Shown: positions 5,905-7,009 of the stretch, piece after piece
Position numbering within the stretch: the stretch's first letter is position 1
Layout of the letters: every line of letters starts with the position of its first letter
NCBI GenBank assembly: GCA_947454665.1
Contig: CANGMU010000122.1
Coordinates: forward strand, 1-7,009
Direction of reading: 5' to 3'
Length of the DNA stretch: 7,009 nt
Origin: Pseudomonadota bacterium
GTDB taxonomy: Bacteria > Pseudomonadota > Gammaproteobacteria > Steroidobacterales > Steroidobacteraceae
Notes under the pieces: generated by a model
Seen by the model: the letters and a program-made list of their open reading frames with translations, nothing else
Database searches by the model: none
What the model was told of the DNA's origin: nothing
Translations under genes and position numbers: made by a program

Positions 5905-6916
5905 GCGTCAGCTTCTCGATCGGGACGATGGTCACGGACTTCGCGCCTGCCTTCAGGCGCACCATCCCGAAGGGATCGCCCGGCTTTGAGATCGCCCCGC
6001 CGCCATTGGCCACGCGAGCGGTGACTTCCAGCTCTTCGCCCGCCGAAAAACCGGAACCGCCCATCATGGCGTCGGTACTGAGCAGCTCGACGTCCTGCGG
6101 GAAGCTCGCTTCCAGCCGCTTGGCAGCAATCGGCGGCCCCCGCTCACCGGGACGTCGCGCCGAGACGAACAACGGCGCGCCAGCCTTCAACTGCGCCGCA
6201 AACGACGGCGCCAGCGTGATGCGCAGCTTCACCGACACGGCACTGGCCGCCGGTGTGGCGGGCACGCTGGCGGCACGCGCAGCCGGTGCAGCCGCCTCGG
6301 CGTCGATGTTCTGGATGGTCTGCTCGATGAGACGACGCACTTCCGGAGGCGGCCCGCCGGCCAGCAGCGTCGCGAAGCGCTCGCGGGCCAGCGTCTTCTC
6401 TCCGCGTTCAAGCGCCGCGACCGCGCTGTAGAACAGTGCCTTGGTCGACTTCGGATCGAGGACCAGCGCCTGTTCGAACAGCTTGCCCGGACGACCGGAC
6501 AGATCGCCCTGGTTGCCCAGCACCAGCGCCTCGGCCAGACCCGTCAGTGCATCTGCGCTCTTGCCACCGGCGATTCGGTCAGCGCGCTGGTAGGCCCGGA
6601 TGGCCATGGGATAGGTCTCGAGCTGCACGTAGGACTTGCCCAGCAACAGCCAGCCCTGCAGGTCGTCCGGATTCTTGTCGAGACGACGCGCAAGCCGACC
6701 AACCATGTTCTCGGGCGTGAGCTCATCTGCCGAAGGCTTCCAGGACCAGCTACTGAAGTTCACATAGAACAGGGCTGAGCCGCCCACCAGCAGTACAACG
6801 ACCACCGCCAAGGCCGCCTTCGCCCGGGGGGTGCCTGCCCCACGCAGCAGCGGCACGGCCATCAACGCGCAGGACAGCAACGCGAGCGCACCCGCAATCA
6901 ACAAGAAGGTCGTCAT
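5900..6916 (-). CDS. ccmI: Cytochrome c biogenesis protein CcmI (CycH), TPR type
   Basis: This 338-residue inner-membrane protein should hold apocytochrome c for heme ligation in the System I (Ccm) pathway. Two membrane helices (about 4-24 and 33-51) are followed by a large periplasmic part. The region about 68-200 carries tetratricopeptide repeats, such as LQGWLLLGKSYVQLETYPMA (86-105) and ALFYSAVAALERGEKTLARE (160-179). An Ala/Pro linker (about 207-227) follows. A C-terminal beta-rich domain (about 228-335), with LFVSARRPGERGPP and GEELEVTARV, is typical of the CcmI C-terminus. The loop between the helices is only about 8 residues, where many CcmI proteins have a long cytoplasmic loop with a leucine-zipper-like segment. 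The ATG overlaps the TGA of the upstream ccmH-like frame (TGATG), showing translational coupling. It ends 14 bp from the convergent RidA-like gene, with a hairpin over both stops. The family call is firm. Confidence 0.88.
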   Translation of the reverse strand: MTTFLLIAGALALLSCALMAVPLLRGAGTPRAKAALAVVVVLLVGGSALFYVNFSSWSWKPSADELTPENMVGRLARRLDKNPDDLQGWLLLGKSYVQLETYPMAIRAYQRADRIAGGKSADALTGLAEALVLGNQGDLSGRPGKLFEQALVLDPKSTKALFYSAVAALERGEKTLARERFATLLAGGPPPEVRRLIEQTIQNIDAEAAAPAARAASVPATPAASAVSVKLRITLAPSFAAQLKAGAPLFVSARRPGERGPPIAAKRLEASFPQDVELLSTDAMMGGSGFSAGEELEVTARVANGGGAISKPGDPFGMVRLKAGAKSVTIVPIEKLTP

Positions 6917-7009
6917 CAGGCCTGGCTTTCGTCGTCGACCGTCGACGCATCGCTGTCGAGCAGGCGTCGCCGCTGTGCGACGACGCGCACGGCAATCACC
7001 GCACCTGCC
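6916..7009 (-). CDS. ccmH: C-terminal end of CcmH (CcmL/CycL-like), 5' part outside window
   Basis: The minus-strand frame is open from the right edge (first full codon at 7008) to the TGA at 6918-6916 and encodes about 30 residues. They begin with AGAVIAVRVVAQRRRLL, the end of a hydrophobic helix followed by a basic stop-transfer stretch. An acidic tail ending DESQA follows. CcmH proteins end in just this way, with a C-terminal membrane anchor and a short cytoplasmic tail, and ccmH usually lies directly upstream of ccmI. The catalytic Cys motif would lie outside the window and cannot be checked. The stop shares one base with the ccmI start. The identification rests on position, topology and coupling rather than on motifs. 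Confidence 0.65.
   Translation of the reverse strand, partial: AGAVIAVRVVAQRRRLLDSDASTVDDESQA

Noticed and set aside
6934..6946. Two GTCGAC palindromes seven bases apart
   Set aside because: They fall inside the ccmH tail codons (Asp/Val/Thr), and such GC-rich hexamers are expected by chance here.
1..7009. Search for tRNA, rRNA, CRISPR repeats, insertion sequences and integrase or toxin-antitoxin genes
   Set aside because: None seen by eye on either strand. Coding density and composition are uniform, with no sign of recent transfer.

Overview
The window is a 7 kb piece of a GC-rich bacterial chromosome, densely coding with no stretch of 300 bases lacking a gene. The gene content points to a Gram-negative proteobacterium: a TonB-dependent outer-membrane receptor ending in Phe, a Tat-exported enzyme, and System I cytochrome c maturation genes. 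The receptor is of the type abundant in Xanthomonadales, Nevskiales, Steroidobacterales and sphingomonads. The exact taxon cannot be fixed from this sequence. No mobile element, CRISPR array, tRNA, rRNA or origin is visible.

Layout, left to right: (1) the 3' part of a gene with one EF-hand calcium loop (+, 3-413). (2) Convergent with it, one base away, a Tat-signal short-chain dehydrogenase (-, 415-1476). (3) Upstream of the dehydrogenase on the same strand, a 793-residue TonB-dependent receptor (-, 1604-3985). A strong hairpin terminator with a C(UUCG)G loop separates the two. (4) A 140-bp divergent control region, then an alpha/beta hydrolase of the EstC/methylesterase type (+, 4126-4845). 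(5) A putative Fe(II)/2-oxoglutarate oxygenase (-, 4830-5447) whose 3' end overlaps the hydrolase by 16 bp. (6) After only 36 bp, a divergent RidA-like protein (+, 5484-5885). (7) Convergent with it, across a hairpin that covers both stop codons, ccmI (-, 5900-6916), translationally coupled to the end of ccmH (-, 6916-7009, cut by the window edge).

How they may work together: ccmH and ccmI are certainly one operon, the heme-ligation arm of cytochrome c maturation. The receptor and the divergent esterase-like hydrolase share a control region, and the exported dehydrogenase lies directly downstream of the receptor. This would fit uptake and processing of an unknown ester- or hydroxyl-bearing organic ligand, but that is inference, and the terminator between receptor and dehydrogenase argues against simple co-transcription. 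The oxygenase and the RidA-like protein are single genes placed head to head. I see no clear novel defence or mobile system. The most unusual points are the Tat signal on a cofactor-dependent dehydrogenase, the loss of the catalytic Arg in the RidA-like protein, and the very short cytoplasmic loop of CcmI.
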